Source: Aeromonas sp. FDAARGOS 1405 (GTDB taxonomy: Bacteria; Pseudomonadota; Gammaproteobacteria; Enterobacterales; Aeromonadaceae). Taken from it: DNA of 64,000 bases. How positions within the stretch are numbered: position 1 is the stretch's first letter; every line of letters starts with the position of its first letter. Below are positions 54,777 to 64,000 of the stretch, piece by piece. Position numbers and translations under genes: made by a program. Under the pieces are notes generated by a model that searched no databases, was not told the DNA's origin, and worked only from the letters and a program-made list of their open reading frames with translations. The stretch spans positions 3,481,001 to 3,545,000 of the forward strand of contig NZ_CP077311.1 in the NCBI RefSeq assembly GCF_019048265.1. Direction: 5' to 3'.

Positions 54777-55906
54777 AGCTCGAAATCACCTAGGTCGTCG
54801 GCATTGACTTCGCTGTCGATCTGACCAACCAGATAGGAGCTGACCTCTACCTCTTGCGGGGCGACCTGCACGTTGTCGGATGACAGCCACGTGTTGATCC
54901 ATGGGATCGGGTTTTGCTTGGTGCCGGCAAAGGCTGGCTGCAGGCCGACTGCGCTCATGCGCAGGTTTGTGATGTACTCCACGTACTGGCAGAGGATGTC
55001 CTTGTTCAGGCCGATCATGGAGCCGTCCTGGAACAGGTACTCGGCCCACTCTTTCTCCTGAATGGCGGCCTCTTTGAACAGGTCGAAACAGGCTTGCTCG
55101 CACTCCAGCGCGATCTCGGCCATCTCCGGGTCGTCCTGACCGCTGCGCATCAGATTCAGCATGTGCTGGGTGCCGGTGAGGTGCAGCGCTTCGTCGCGGG
55201 CGATCATCTTGATGATCTTGGCGTTGCCTTCCATCAGTTCGCGCTCGGCGAAGGCAAAGGAGCAGGCAAAGCTGACATAGAAGCGGATTGCCTCCAGCGC
55301 GTTGACGCTCATCAGGCAGAGATAGAGCTTCTTCTTGAGATCGCGTAAGGTGATGGTCACCTCGCGGCCAGCAACGGTGTGGGTTCCTTCACCATGCAGG
55401 TTGTAGAGGGCGGTCGCTTCGATCAGATCGTCGTAGAAGTGGCTGATGGAGCCGGCGCGCTTCAAAATCTGCTCGTTGGTCACGATGTCGTCAAACACCT
55501 GGGCGGGGGTGTTGACGATATTGCGGATGATGTGGGTGTAGGAGCGAGAGTGGATGGTCTCGGAGAAAGCCCAGGTCTCGATCCAGGTTTCCAGCTCCGG
55601 AATGGAGACCAGCGGCAGCAGCGCCACGTTGGGGCTGCGACCCTGAATGGAGTCAAGCAGGGTCTGGTACTTCAGGTTGGAGATGAAGATGTGCTGCTCG
55701 TGGGGCGGCAGGGCCTGGTAGTCGATGCGATCACGGGAGACATCCACCTCTTCCGGGCGCCAGAAGAAGGATAGTTGCTTTTCGATCAGCCGCTCGAACA
55801 CTTCGTGCTTTTGCTGGTCATAACGGGCTACGTTGACCGATTGGCCAAAAAACATCGGCTCTTTGAGCTGGTCGTTTTGGGTTTGGCAGAAAGTTGAATA
55901 GGCCAT
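54773..55906 (-). CDS. nrdB: Ribonucleoside-diphosphate reductase class Ia beta subunit
   Basis: A 377-residue NrdB, holding the diiron site and stable tyrosyl radical used to reduce ribonucleotides. It closely follows E. coli Nrd[23 protein letters not shown] at the start, [18 protein letters not shown] containing the radical tyrosine, and the C-terminus ending [10 protein letters not shown] for binding NrdA. The Met at 55906 is preferred over 55954 because it restores the conserved start. It lies 80 bases downstream of nrdA. Confidence 0.97.
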   Translation of the reverse strand: MAYSTFCQTQNDQLKEPMFFGQSVNVARYDQQKHEVFERLIEKQLSFFWRPEEVDVSRDRIDYQALPPHEQHIFISNLKYQTLLDSIQGRSPNVALLPLVSIPELETWIETWAFSETIHSRSYTHIIRNIVNTPAQVFDDIVTNEQILKRAGSISHFYDDLIEATALYNLHGEGTHTVAGREVTITLRDLKKKLYLCLMSVNALEAIRFYVSFACSFAFAERELMEGNAKIIKMIARDEALHLTGTQHMLNLMRSGQDDPEMAEIALECEQACFDLFKEAAIQEKEWAEYLFQDGSMIGLNKDILCQYVEYITNLRMSAVGLQPAFAGTKQNPIPWINTWLSSDNVQVAPQEVEVSSYLVGQIDSEVNADDLGDFEL

Positions 55907-55986
55907 GGTTACCAGAATGTCTGTATGGAGAAAACAGGAGAGCGGGAGCGACAAGCTCCCGCTCGGTTATCAGATCTTGCCGTGAC

Positions 55987-58254
55987 TTAGATTTTGCAAG
56001 CCCCGCCAGCACAACCGTCATCTTGCAGGTCGGTCTGGGTGTCGTCTGCACCATCACGGGTGTTGTGATAGTAGAGGGTCTTGAGGCCGTATTTGTAGGC
56101 GGTCAGCAAGTCCTTCAACAGCTGCTTCATCGGCACCTTGTTGCCTTCGAAACGGGCCGGATCGTAGTTGGTGTTGGCGGAGATCGCCTGATCCACAAAC
56201 TTCTGCATGATACCGACCAGCTGCAGGTAGCCGTCAACGCTCGGTTGCTTCCAGAGCAGTTCGTATTGATCTTTCAGGCGATCATACTCGGGCACCACCT
56301 GTTTGAGAATGCCGTCTTTGGACGCCTTGACCGAAACCAGACCGCGCGGCGGCTCGATGCCGTTGGTGGCGTTGGAGATCTGGCTGGAGGTCTCGCTCGG
56401 CATCAGGGCGGTCAGGGTTGAGTTGCGTAAGCCCACGGACTTGATCTCTTCGCGCAGGCTTTCCCAATCCAGATGCAGCGGCTCGTTGCACAGCGCATCC
56501 AGATCCTTCTTGTAGGTGTCGATGGGCAGGATGCCCTGAGCATAGGTGGTCTCGCCAAACAGCGGGCAGGGGCCGAACTCGCGGGCCAGCTGCACGGAGG
56601 CTTTCAGCAGATAGTACTGAATGGCCTCAAAGGTGCGGTGAGTCAGGGCCAGACCGGAGCCGTCGGAGTAACGGGCACCGTTTTTGGCCAGGTAGTAGGC
56701 GTAGTTGATGACGCCGATCCCCAGGGTACGACGACCCATGCTGCCCTTCTTGGCGGCGGCAATCGGGTAATCCTGATAGTCGAGCAGGGCGTCGAGGGCA
56801 CGCACGGCCAGATCGGCCATCTCTTCCAGATCTTCCAGCTTCTCGATGGCACCGAGGTTGAAGGCGGAGAGGGTGCACAGGGCGATTTCGCCACTCTCGT
56901 CGTCGATGTTGTTGAGCGGCTTGGTCGGCAGCGCAATCTCGAGGCAGAGGTTGGACTGGCGTACCGGCGCCACACTCGGGTCGAACGGGCTGTGGGTGTT
57001 GCAATGATCCACGTTCTGGATGTAGATGCGACCGGTACCGGCACGCTCCTGCATCATCAGGGAGAAGAGGTCTACCGCTTTCAGAGTCTTCTTGCGAATG
57101 GCCGGATCCTGCTCGTACTTGACGTAGAGCTCTTCGAACTTGTCCTGATCGGCAAAGAAGGCATCGTACAGACCCGGCGCATCGGACGGGGAGAACAGGG
57201 TGATGTCACCGCCCTTGATGAGGCGCTGGTACATCAGCTTGTTGATCTGCACGCCGTAGTCCATGTGACGAACACGGTTCTCTTCCACGCCGCGGTTGTT
57301 CTTCAGCACCAGTAGGCTTTCCACTTCGGTGTGCCACAGCGGGTAGAACAGGGTAGCCGCACCGCCTCGCACGCCGCCTTGGGAGCAGCACTTCACGGCA
57401 GTCTGGAAGTATTTGTAGAAGGGGATGCAACCGGTGTGGAACGCCTCGCCACCACGGATGGGGCTGCCCAGACCGCGGATGCGACCGGCGTTGATACCGA
57501 TACCGGCGCGCTGGGAGACATAACGCACAATGGAGCTGGCGGTAGCGTTGATGGAATCCAGGCTGTCATCGCACTCGATCAGCACGCAGGAGCTGAACTG
57601 GCGGGTCGGGGTGCGCACGCCGCTCATGATCGGGGTTGGCAGGGAGATCTTGAAGGTCGAGACTGCATCATAGAAGCGCTTGATGTAGTCCAGACGAGTA
57701 TCTTTCGGGTACTTGGAGAAGAGGCAGGCCGCAACCAGCATATAGAGGAACTGCGGGCTCTCGTAGATCTCGCCGGTAACGCGGTTCTGGACCAGATATT
57801 TGCCTTCCAGCTGTTTGACTGCCGCGTAGGAGAAATCCATGTCGCGCCAGTGATCCAGATGGGTGTTCAGCTCTTCGAATTCGGCCTGGCTGTAGTCTTC
57901 CAGCAGGTGCTTGTCGTACTTGCCCATGTCCACCAGACGAGCCACGTGCTGGTAGAGGTGGGGCGGTTCGAACTGGCCGTAGGCCTTCTTGCGCAGGTGG
58001 AAGATGGCCAGACGGGCTGCCATGTACTGGTAGTCCGGGGTCTGCTCGGAGATGAGGTCAGCCGTCGCCTTGATGATGGTTTCGTGAATGTCGGCGGTAC
58101 GGATACCGTCATAGAACTGGATGTGGGATTTGAGCTCTACCTGGGAGACCGACACGTTGTCGAGCCCTTCGGCGGCCCAGTCCAGCACGCGGTGAATTTT
58201 ATCCAGATCGATGGGTTCTTTGTGTCCGTTACGCTTCGTCACAAACAAGTTCAT
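55987..58254 (-). CDS. nrdA: Ribonucleoside-diphosphate reductase class Ia alpha subunit
   Basis: A 755-residue catalytic subunit. The N-terminal ATP-cone begins MNLFVTKRNGHKEPIDLDKIHRVLDWAAEGL. Active-site cysteines are in FSSCVLIEC and QSNLCLEIALP, and the C-terminal redox pair is CAGGAC in the tail DDGCAGGACKI. The Met at 58254 is chosen over 58290 because it gives the standard ATP-cone start. It leads nrdA-nrdB-yfaE. Upstream are NrdR-like boxes and two DnaA boxes. Confidence 0.97.
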   Translation of the reverse strand: MNLFVTKRNGHKEPIDLDKIHRVLDWAAEGLDNVSVSQVELKSHIQFYDGIRTADIHETIIKATADLISEQTPDYQYMAARLAIFHLRKKAYGQFEPPHLYQHVARLVDMGKYDKHLLEDYSQAEFEELNTHLDHWRDMDFSYAAVKQLEGKYLVQNRVTGEIYESPQFLYMLVAACLFSKYPKDTRLDYIKRFYDAVSTFKISLPTPIMSGVRTPTRQFSSCVLIECDDSLDSINATASSIVRYVSQRAGIGINAGRIRGLGSPIRGGEAFHTGCIPFYKYFQTAVKCCSQGGVRGGAATLFYPLWHTEVESLLVLKNNRGVEENRVRHMDYGVQINKLMYQRLIKGGDITLFSPSDAPGLYDAFFADQDKFEELYVKYEQDPAIRKKTLKAVDLFSLMMQERAGTGRIYIQNVDHCNTHSPFDPSVAPVRQSNLCLEIALPTKPLNNIDDESGEIALCTLSAFNLGAIEKLEDLEEMADLAVRALDALLDYQDYPIAAAKKGSMGRRTLGIGVINYAYYLAKNGARYSDGSGLALTHRTFEAIQYYLLKASVQLAREFGPCPLFGETTYAQGILPIDTYKKDLDALCNEPLHLDWESLREEIKSVGLRNSTLTALMPSETSSQISNATNGIEPPRGLVSVKASKDGILKQVVPEYDRLKDQYELLWKQPSVDGYLQLVGIMQKFVDQAISANTNYDPARFEGNKVPMKQLLKDLLTAYKYGLKTLYYHNTRDGADDTQTDLQDDGCAGGACKI

Positions 58255-58353
58255 TGGCTGATGACCTTCAGTTGATTCCCGAAAAACCATCGCACAATGG
58301 CGCCACCCAGGCCCCGGCGGTGTGCGGGAGTTGGGTAGAGATTGTGCGATGAA

Positions 58354-58369
58354 TCACAAGATGTAGTGT
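58354..58369. promoter_or_regulatory. NrdR box, distal element upstream of nrdA
   Basis: TCACAAGATGTAGTGT fits the NrdR consensus ACACWAKATSTWGTGT at 15 of 16 positions as I recall it. Confidence 0.65.
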
Positions 58370-58384
58370 TATTTTAAGTTCGAG

Positions 58385-58400
58385 CTACAAGATAGTGAGG
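58385..58400. promoter_or_regulatory. Second, weaker NrdR-like box
   Basis: CTACAAGATAGTGAGG fits about 10 of 16 positions and starts exactly 31 bases (three helical turns) after the first box, the usual spacing of paired NrdR sites. Confidence 0.45.
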
Positions 58401-58419
58401 TCAGCCCGCCATTGCAATG

Positions 58420-58428
58420 TGTGGATAA
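58420..58428. promoter_or_regulatory. DnaA box 1
   Basis: TGTGGATAA is the exact reverse complement of the DnaA consensus TTATCCACA. Confidence 0.7.
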
Positions 58429-58437
58429 GTGACGAGC

Positions 58438-58446
58438 TGTGGATAA
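58438..58446. promoter_or_regulatory. DnaA box 2
   Basis: A second perfect TGTGGATAA, 18 bases from the first and in the same orientation. Confidence 0.7.
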
Positions 58447-58876
58447 ATTGTGAGTCTTGCCCCATCAGTTAGTGACCGCTCACAGTGAGCGGGTTTTCAT
58501 TCGTCCGCTCCGCTAAATGCAAGTCTCCCGATCGAAGATGGAAAATTTAAATAACTTTTTTTGCTTGCGAAACGGGGGGCTTTTTACTAGCAAACGACGG
58601 ATGATTATCCCTTATGCAACAAGGGTCAAAAGCTGTCCAGTTGTCGCAGCCGCGGGCTCAGCGTGGCAAGGGCTTTGCATCAGATGAGGGTGGTTTGTGG
58701 CCGCTTTTTGACGGCTGCGAGTTTGTCAAATGGGTATCCAACAGGCGGTAAGTTGCCTTTATTATCCATCAATAGAGGAGTGACGGTGGCGCAGGACGCG
58801 GGAGCGTAAAGGAAGAGATTCAGGGGGCGGAGAGTCTCTCCACCCCGTTATCACATGTCAGCCGGTAAGGCTGCCG

Positions 58877-59575
58877 TTACACCTTGGCCGTCAACTCATA
58901 GCGCAGCCAGTGGTGCAGGGCTTGCAAGGTATCAAACTGCAGATCAGCGCCCCACTGGGCGGGGTCTTCCTCATCATTGAGATACCCCCAACCAGCGACG
59001 GCGGTGCGCATCCCAGCATTGCGGCCCGCTTCGATATCCCGCACATGATCCCCCACATAGAGGCAGTGAGCCGCCTCGACCCCCAGCTTCTCACAGGCAA
59101 AGAACATGGGAGCGGGGTCGGGCTTGCGTACTGGCAGGGTATCGGCACTGACGGTGACGCCGCAGCTGGCAAGCTGTGGCAGGGCTGCCAGCAGTGGCTC
59201 GGTGAGAAAGCCCGGCTTGTTGGTGACGATGCCCCAGGGGAGCTGTTTCTCGTCGAGCCACTCGATAAGATCCACCATTCCCTCATAGGGACGGGTACCG
59301 ACGCAGAGATTGGCCGCGTAGTAGTCGAGCAGGGCATTGCGCAGGCGGGTGGCCCCCAGCTCTTCAAGCAGTTCGTCGCCGAGGCCCGCTTTCAGCAGCC
59401 CGAGCGCCCCGTGGGAGGTGGTCTGACGAATAATATCGTCAGAGAGCGGCGCAAAGCCTTCGCTGATCAGCACGTGGTTGACGGCGGCCCCCAGATCCGG
59501 GGCCGTGTCGAGCAGGGTGCCGTCCAGATCGAACAGCACACCGTGCAGGGGCAGAGGGTGAGAGGCGCTCATCAA
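58877..59575 (-). CDS. HAD-family phosphatase, MupP-like (or phosphoglycolate phosphatase)
   Basis: A 232-residue HAD hydrolase. Motif I is [10 protein letters not shown] (residues about 15-24), motif II IVTNK, motif III KPDPAP and motif [12 protein letters not shown]. It is often called phosphoglycolate phosphatase. However, it overlaps ubiG by four bases, and the [25 protein letters not shown] segment resembles MupP, the N-acetylmuramic acid 6-phosphate phosphatase of Pseudomonas, which also sits beside ubiG. MupP acts in a recycling bypass to UDP-MurNAc with AmgK and MurU. The choice between the two functions cannot be settled here. Confidence 0.8.
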   Translation of the reverse strand: MMSASHPLPLHGVLFDLDGTLLDTAPDLGAAVNHVLISEGFAPLSDDIIRQTTSHGALGLLKAGLGDELLEELGATRLRNALLDYYAANLCVGTRPYEGMVDLIEWLDEKQLPWGIVTNKPGFLTEPLLAALPQLASCGVTVSADTLPVRKPDPAPMFFACEKLGVEAAHCLYVGDHVRDIEAGRNAGMRTAVAGWGYLNDEEDPAQWGADLQFDTLQALHHWLRYELTAKV

Positions 59576-60288
59576 CCTTGCTCCGGGCGGACAAACTCCA
59601 CCATATAGTTGACGTCGACATTTTTGCCGAGCTTGAAACTGTTGGAGAGCGGTGCATAGTGCACACCGCTCATATCCCGCACCAGCAGGCCAGCTGCTTC
59701 ACCCATGCGACACAGTTCGGCCGGGGTGATGAATTTTTTGTGATCGTGGGTACCCTTGGGCACCATCTTCATCAGGTATTCGGCCCCGATGATCATCATC
59801 AGATAGGATTTGGGGTTGCGGTTGATGGTGGAGACGAACACTCGGCCGCCCGGGCGTACCAGAGTCGCGATGGCGCGCAACACGGAGGCGGGGTCCGGCA
59901 CATGCTCCAGCATCTCCATGCAGGTGACCACGTCATACTGGCCCGGTACTTCGGCGGCATGGGCTTCGGCGGTGATCTGGCGATATTCGAGCTCAACACC
60001 CTGCTCCAAGGCGTGCAGGCGGGCGACGCCGAGAGGTTCCTTGCCCATGTCGATGCCGGTGACCTTGGCACCACGGCGGGCCATGCTCTCGGAGAGAATA
60101 CCGCCACCACATCCGATATCGAGAATGCGCTTGCCAAACAGACCGCCACTTTTGTCGGTGATCCAGTCAAGGCGTACCGGATTGATTTGATGCAGGGGTT
60201 TGAATTCACCTTCCATGTCCCACCAGCGGGAGGCGATGGCTTCAAACTTGGCGATTTCTGTCAGATCGACATTGGCATCACTGTTCAT
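59572..60288 (-). CDS. ubiG: Ubiquinone biosynthesis O-methyltransferase
   Basis: A 238-residue SAM methyltransferase that does both O-methylations of ubiquinone synthesis. Features are [25 protein letters not shown], the SAM motif [19 protein letters not shown] and [11 protein letters not shown]. The Met at 60288 gives the usual length and is preceded by AGGA at a long spacing; the frame open to 60357 has no support. It is divergent from gyrA, a conserved arrangement in gammaproteobacteria, and coupled to the following phosphatase gene. Confidence 0.96.
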   Translation of the reverse strand: MNSDANVDLTEIAKFEAIASRWWDMEGEFKPLHQINPVRLDWITDKSGGLFGKRILDIGCGGGILSESMARRGAKVTGIDMGKEPLGVARLHALEQGVELEYRQITAEAHAAEVPGQYDVVTCMEMLEHVPDPASVLRAIATLVRPGGRVFVSTINRNPKSYLMMIIGAEYLMKMVPKGTHDHKKFITPAELCRMGEAAGLLVRDMSGVHYAPLSNSFKLGKNVDVNYMVEFVRPEQG

Positions 60289-60486
60289 TTTTCGAAGATC
60301 CTGTGGCAGGGCGCCCGCTTCTGAGTCATGGGCGCAATCTATTGTCCTGGCGGGCATTATAACGGACGGACTTTGTCACACCAGCCCGATCTGATACCCG
60401 ATTTGTGGCTTAAGGTATTTGGCTCAGTGTGTTACCATGTCGCGCTGTTTAAGCCAAAGAACAACTAATTAGGGATAAGGCTTTCT

Positions 60487-63234
60487 ATGAGCGATCTGGC
60501 CAGAGAGATCACGCCGGTCAACATCGAAGAAGAGCTCAAGAGTTCCTATCTTGATTACGCCATGAGCGTGATCGTAGGACGAGCTCTGCCGGATGTGCGT
60601 GATGGCTTGAAACCGGTTCACCGCCGCGTTCTGTTTGCTATGAACGAGTTGGGGAACGACTGGAACAAGCCCTATAAAAAATCGGCCCGTGTGGTCGGTG
60701 ACGTAATCGGTAAATATCACCCGCACGGCGATAGCGCTGTGTATGACACCATTGTCCGGATGGCGCAGGATTTCTCCATGCGTTACATGCTGGTCGATGG
60801 TCAGGGCAACTTCGGTTCAGTCGACGGCGACAGCGCCGCGGCGATGCGTTATACCGAAGTGCGGATGGCCCGCATCTCCCACGAGCTGCTGGCTGATCTG
60901 GACAAAGAGACCGTGGACTGGGTGCCGAACTATGACGGCACCGAGATGATCCCGGCTGTCATGCCTACCAAGGTTCCCAACCTGCTGGTCAACGGCTCCT
61001 CCGGTATCGCGGTGGGCATGGCGACCAACATTCCGCCTCACAACCTTACCGAGATTGTCAATGGCTGCCTGGCGCTGATCGAAAACGGCGACCTCACCAT
61101 TGACGAGCTGATGACCTACATCACCGGCCCGGATTTCCCCACCGGCGGCATTATCAACGGGCGTTCCGGCATCGTGCAGGCGTACCGTACCGGTCGTGGC
61201 TCCATCTATGTGCGGGCCAAAGCTGAAGTGGAAGTGGACGAGAAGACCAGTCGCGAGACCATCATCGTTCACGAGATCCCCTATCAGGTGAACAAGGCTC
61301 GACTGATCGAGAAGATCGCCGAGCTGGTCAAAGAGAAGAAGATCGAGGGCATCAGTGCCCTGCGCGATGAGTCTGACAAAGACGGCATGCGCATCGTTAT
61401 CGAGATCAAGCGCGGTGAGTCTGGCGAGATTGTGCTGAACAATCTCTACAAGCACACCCAGATGCAGACCACGTTCGGCATCAACATGGTGGCGCTCGAT
61501 AACAACCAGCCCAAGGTGATGAACCTTAAAGAGATCCTGGATGCGTTCCTGCTGCACCGCCGTGAAGTGGTGACTCGCCGGACCGTGTTCGAACTGCGCA
61601 AGGCGCGGGATCGGGCCCATATCCTTGAAGGTCTGGCGGTTGCGCTGGCCAACATTGATCCCATCATCGAGCTGATCCGCCACAGCGCGACCCCGGCCGA
61701 CGCGAAAGCGGGCCTGGTTGCCAAGGGCTGGGAACTCGGCAACGTGGCCGCCATGCTGGAAAAAGCGGGCGACGACGCGGCACGGCCAGAGTGGCTGGAG
61801 CCGGAGTTCGGTATCCGTGAAGGTCAATACTTCCTGACCGAACAGCAAGCCCAGGCCATCCTTGACCTGCGTCTGCACAAGCTGACTGGCCTCGAGCACG
61901 AGAAGATCCTGGAAGAGTACCAGTCTCTGCTGGATCTGATTGCCGAGTTGCTGCACATCCTGGCGAGTCCGGCTCGTCTGATGGAAGTGATCCGCGATGA
62001 ACTGCTGTCCGTGCGTGAGCAGTATGGCGACGAGCGTCGCACCGAGATCAGCATGTCTAGTGCCGAGATCAACATCGAAGATCTGATCACCCCGGAAGAC
62101 GTGGTGGTTACCCTGTCTCACCAGGGCTATGTGAAGTATCAGCCGCTCTCCGACTACGAGGCCCAGCGCCGCGGCGGTCGTGGCAAGTCGGCCACCCGGA
62201 TCAAGGAAGAGGACTTCGTCGAGCGTCTGCTGGTGGCCAACACCCACGACACCATTCTGTGCTTCTCTACCCGCGGCAAGGTCTACTGGCTCAAGGTTTA
62301 TCAGCTGCCGGAAGCGTCCCGTGGCGCCCGTGGTCGTCCCATCATCAACTTGCTGCCGCTGGAAGAGGGTGAGCGCATCACCGCCATTCTGCCGGTCAAG
62401 GAATATGATGCCGAGAAGTATGTATTCTTCGCGACCGCCAACGGTACCGTGAAGAAGACCAGTCTCTCCGACTTCAGCCGTCCGCTCTCCTCCGGTATCC
62501 GTGCCATCAACCTCAAAGAGGGCGATGAGCTGATCGGGGTGGATATCACCGATGGCAGTAACGAGATCATGCTCTTCTCCGATGCGGGCAAGGTTGTTCG
62601 CTTCGCTGAAGGCAGTGGTCGCGCCGATGCGGATGCCAATGATGAGGTCGAAACCGACGACGATGCCGGCAACGATGATGATGGCAGCGACAACGGCGAA
62701 GGCACTGAAAGCAAGGGTACCTTCAAGGGCGTGCGTCCGATGGGCCGTACCGCCGCCGGTGTCCGTGGTATCAAGCTGGCTGCTGGCGACAAGGTGGTTT
62801 CCCTTATCGTTCCGCGCGGCGAAGGTGCCATCCTCACCGCTACCGAGAACGGTTACGGCAAGCGTACCGCACTCGACGAGTACCCGACCAAGAGCCGTGG
62901 TACCCAGGGCGTTATCTCCATCAAGGTGGACGATCGCAACGGCAAGGTCATCGATGCCATCCAGGTTGAAGAGACCGATCAGATCATGCTGATCACCAAC
63001 GGCGGCACTCTGGTGCGTACCCGTGTGGCCGAGGTGAGCATTATCGGTCGCAACACCGGTGGTGTGCGTCTGATCCGTACCGGCGAAGACGAAACCGTCG
63101 TCGGTTTGCAGCGCATCGCCGAAAGCGATGAAGACGAGAACGATGCAGTGGTTGCTGAGGGTGAGGTGTCCGAAGGCACTGATACCGCAGCAGACGCCGC
63201 CGGTTCCGTTGATGGCGAGCCGGGCGACGAGTAA
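60487..63234 (+). CDS. gyrA: DNA gyrase subunit A
   Basis: A 915-residue subunit of DNA gyrase, which breaks and rejoins DNA to add negative supercoils. The active tyrosine is Tyr122 (AMRYTEV). The quinolone-determining region reads [13 protein letters not shown], with Ser83 and Asp87 as in quinolone-susceptible E. coli. The C-terminal DNA-wrapping domain has blades such as [11 protein letters not shown]. An acidic, low-complexity insertion of about 36 residues lies at 713-748 between two blade segments, and the C-terminal tail is also acidic ([16 protein letters not shown]...EPGDE). E. coli GyrA (875) lacks the insertion. Confidence 0.97.
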   Translation: MSDLAREITPVNIEEELKSSYLDYAMSVIVGRALPDVRDGLKPVHRRVLFAMNELGNDWNKPYKKSARVVGDVIGKYHPHGDSAVYDTIVRMAQDFSMRYMLVDGQGNFGSVDGDSAAAMRYTEVRMARISHELLADLDKETVDWVPNYDGTEMIPAVMPTKVPNLLVNGSSGIAVGMATNIPPHNLTEIVNGCLALIENGDLTIDELMTYITGPDFPTGGIINGRSGIVQAYRTGRGSIYVRAKAEVEVDEKTSRETIIVHEIPYQVNKARLIEKIAELVKEKKIEGISALRDESDKDGMRIVIEIKRGESGEIVLNNLYKHTQMQTTFGINMVALDNNQPKVMNLKEILDAFLLHRREVVTRRTVFELRKARDRAHILEGLAVALANIDPIIELIRHSATPADAKAGLVAKGWELGNVAAMLEKAGDDAARPEWLEPEFGIREGQYFLTEQQAQAILDLRLHKLTGLEHEKILEEYQSLLDLIAELLHILASPARLMEVIRDELLSVREQYGDERRTEISMSSAEINIEDLITPEDVVVTLSHQGYVKYQPLSDYEAQRRGGRGKSATRIKEEDFVERLLVANTHDTILCFSTRGKVYWLKVYQLPEASRGARGRPIINLLPLEEGERITAILPVKEYDAEKYVFFATANGTVKKTSLSDFSRPLSSGIRAINLKEGDELIGVDITDGSNEIMLFSDAGKVVRFAEGSGRADADANDEVETDDDAGNDDDGSDNGEGTESKGTFKGVRPMGRTAAGVRGIKLAAGDKVVSLIVPRGEGAILTATENGYGKRTALDEYPTKSRGTQGVISIKVDDRNGKVIDAIQVEETDQIMLITNGGTLVRTRVAEVSIIGRNTGGVRLIRTGEDETVVGLQRIAESDEDENDAVVAEGEVSEGTDTAADAAGSVDGEPGDE

Positions 63235-63260
63235 TCGTTCCCCCCTTGCTGCAGCAGATA

Positions 63261-63288
63261 AAAAGAGCGACCTTGCGGTCGCTCTTTT
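63261..63288. terminator. Bidirectional terminator between gyrA and the amylase gene
   Basis: AAAAGAGCGACC and GGTCGCTCTTTT pair around TTGC. Confidence 0.9.
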
Positions 63289-63344
63289 ATTTTCTTCGTT
63301 TGGATGTTTTCTTCACTTTGGCCCGAGCTGCCGTGGCATCATCA

Positions 63345-64000
63345 TTACTCCTGCAGCCACATTCTGGCGCTGCGAGCAGGGATCGCCAGCCGTACCCACT
63401 GACTCTGCACATTGACTACCGCATTCTGATCGAGCACATCCCGGTAGTTGCGATACCAGTTCATCTCGAACTTGGCGGTATCGAGCCAATACTCCTGCTC
63501 ATAGTCGCACTTGTTTATGCCGACCAGCCCCTGTTTGCCCCGTTTGAACAGCACGAAGCAGTCACCGCTGCCGATCAGCTGCATGGGTTGACCCTGCACC
63601 GTATTGTGGAAGCGGATCATCTCCTTGAGATCGGCGCGCTGGTAGTAATCCTGCCAGCGCAGTCCATCCTTGGCCTGGGTTTCGCCGTGATCCGAATAGA
63701 CCAGTGGCGAGCCACCATCGCGGCCGAGCAGGTAGGCATAGGCCAGCTTCTCGTCAGTCTGGCTCAGGATCTGATAGCGGAAGCCGTCGTTGGTGGGGAT
63801 GTCGTGGGTCACGGCAAAGGTGACGGCACGACTGCCCGGTAGCGCCTGACCATAGGCGCCCGGATCCGCCAGCAGGTTCATGCTGCCACCGTAACTGAAG
63901 GCACCGCGCAGGGAGGCAAACAGCGGAAAGTCATAGGCTCCCTGGCCGCTGCTGTCGAGGTAGGGTTTGAGGAAGCGCTCGTAATCGGTGCTGCCTGCGC
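63345..64000 (-). CDS. Alpha-amylase family protein, C-terminal part (partial)
   Basis: The gene runs leftward and its 5' end lies beyond the right edge; the frame is open to base 64000, giving about 218 C-terminal residues. The segment FAVTHDIPTNDGFRYQ matches conserved region IV of family 13 glycosidases (the catalytic-site HD). It is followed by AYAYLLGRDGGSPLVYSDH and a beta-sandwich domain C ending ARMWLQE. Upstream in the fragment, YDFPLFASLRGAF is also typical. Most likely a secreted or periplasmic alpha-amylase; the signal sequence is not in view. Confidence 0.85.
   Translation of the reverse strand, partial: AGSTDYERFLKPYLDSSGQGAYDFPLFASLRGAFSYGGSMNLLADPGAYGQALPGSRAVTFAVTHDIPTNDGFRYQILSQTDEKLAYAYLLGRDGGSPLVYSDHGETQAKDGLRWQDYYQRADLKEMIRFHNTVQGQPMQLIGSGDCFVLFKRGKQGLVGINKCDYEQEYWLDTAKFEMNWYRNYRDVLDQNAVVNVQSQWVRLAIPARSARMWLQE

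Larger units (their letters stand above)
58255..58876. other. 622-base gap upstream of nrdA
   Basis: It contains the nrdA control region (NrdR-like boxes at 58354-58369 and 58385-58400, DnaA boxes at 58420-58428 and 58438-58446). A perfect inverted repeat CCGCTCAC-A-GTGAGCGG (58476-58492) is followed by GTTTT and could be a terminator or a binding site. The remaining 380 bases up to the MupP-like gene show no credible gene. Confidence 0.55.

Noticed and set aside
58476..58497. Palindrome CCGCTCAC-A-GTGAGCGG followed by GTTTT as a definite terminator
   Set aside because: No upstream gene or promoter points into it, so I left it as an unexplained inverted repeat.
1..64000. CRISPR arrays, insertion sequences, prophage genes, tRNA and rRNA genes
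   Set aside because: Looked for repeats, transposase motifs and tRNA-like ends by eye on both strands and found none.

Overview
The window reads as a chromosomal segment of a gammaproteobacterium, most probably Aeromonas. This is inferred from gene order and protein resemblance recalled from memory; no search was run. It is GC-rich and densely coded, with almost every gene a recognisable housekeeping or metabolic gene. No insertion sequence, prophage, CRISPR array, tRNA or rRNA gene was seen.

Left part (1-19,000): an edge-truncated protein with a LysM-like segment, rplY, and a divergent MerR regulator/thiolase pair. Then come an EAL-HDOD signalling protein and two FadL-type fatty-acid porins in tandem. 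A leftward run of eight genes follows: MoxR ATPase, DUF58, DUF4381, BatA, a fused BatB/BatC, BatD, an ECF sigma factor and its likely anti-sigma. The fadIJ beta-oxidation operon diverges from it. FadR-like boxes lie before both porins and before fadIJ, so fatty-acid uptake and degradation appear to be controlled together.

Middle (19,000-43,400): the prkA-yeaH-spoVR stress operon, an intergenic region with a candidate small RNA, a RecQ-family helicase, and two serine transporters (sstT, sdaC) facing each other. Next are pabB-nudL, class I fumarase, a PhnA-type zinc-ribbon protein and a methyltransferase. A patch with accessory character holds a secreted GH19 chitinase with a CRP-like site, a small outer-membrane barrel, a GFA protein and a broken histidine phosphatase. 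Core genes resume with smrB, prmB and aroC, followed by an orphan solute-binding protein.

Right part (43,700-64,000): rhlE, a MAPEG protein, a TyrP-like permease with a TyrR-like box, and cra divergent from fruBKA with two Cra operators between them. Then a DUF1289 protein, mltA, the nrdA-nrdB-yfaE ribonucleotide reductase operon (NrdR-like boxes and two consensus DnaA boxes upstream), ubiG with a MupP-like phosphatase, gyrA with an acidic insertion, and the 3' end of an alpha-amylase gene.

I found no wholly new multi-gene system. The most useful leads are the candidate small RNA at 24288-24396, the physical linkage of the Bat genes to an ECF sigma/anti-sigma pair, the MupP-like phosphatase, the nrdA control region and the histidine phosphatase pseudogene.
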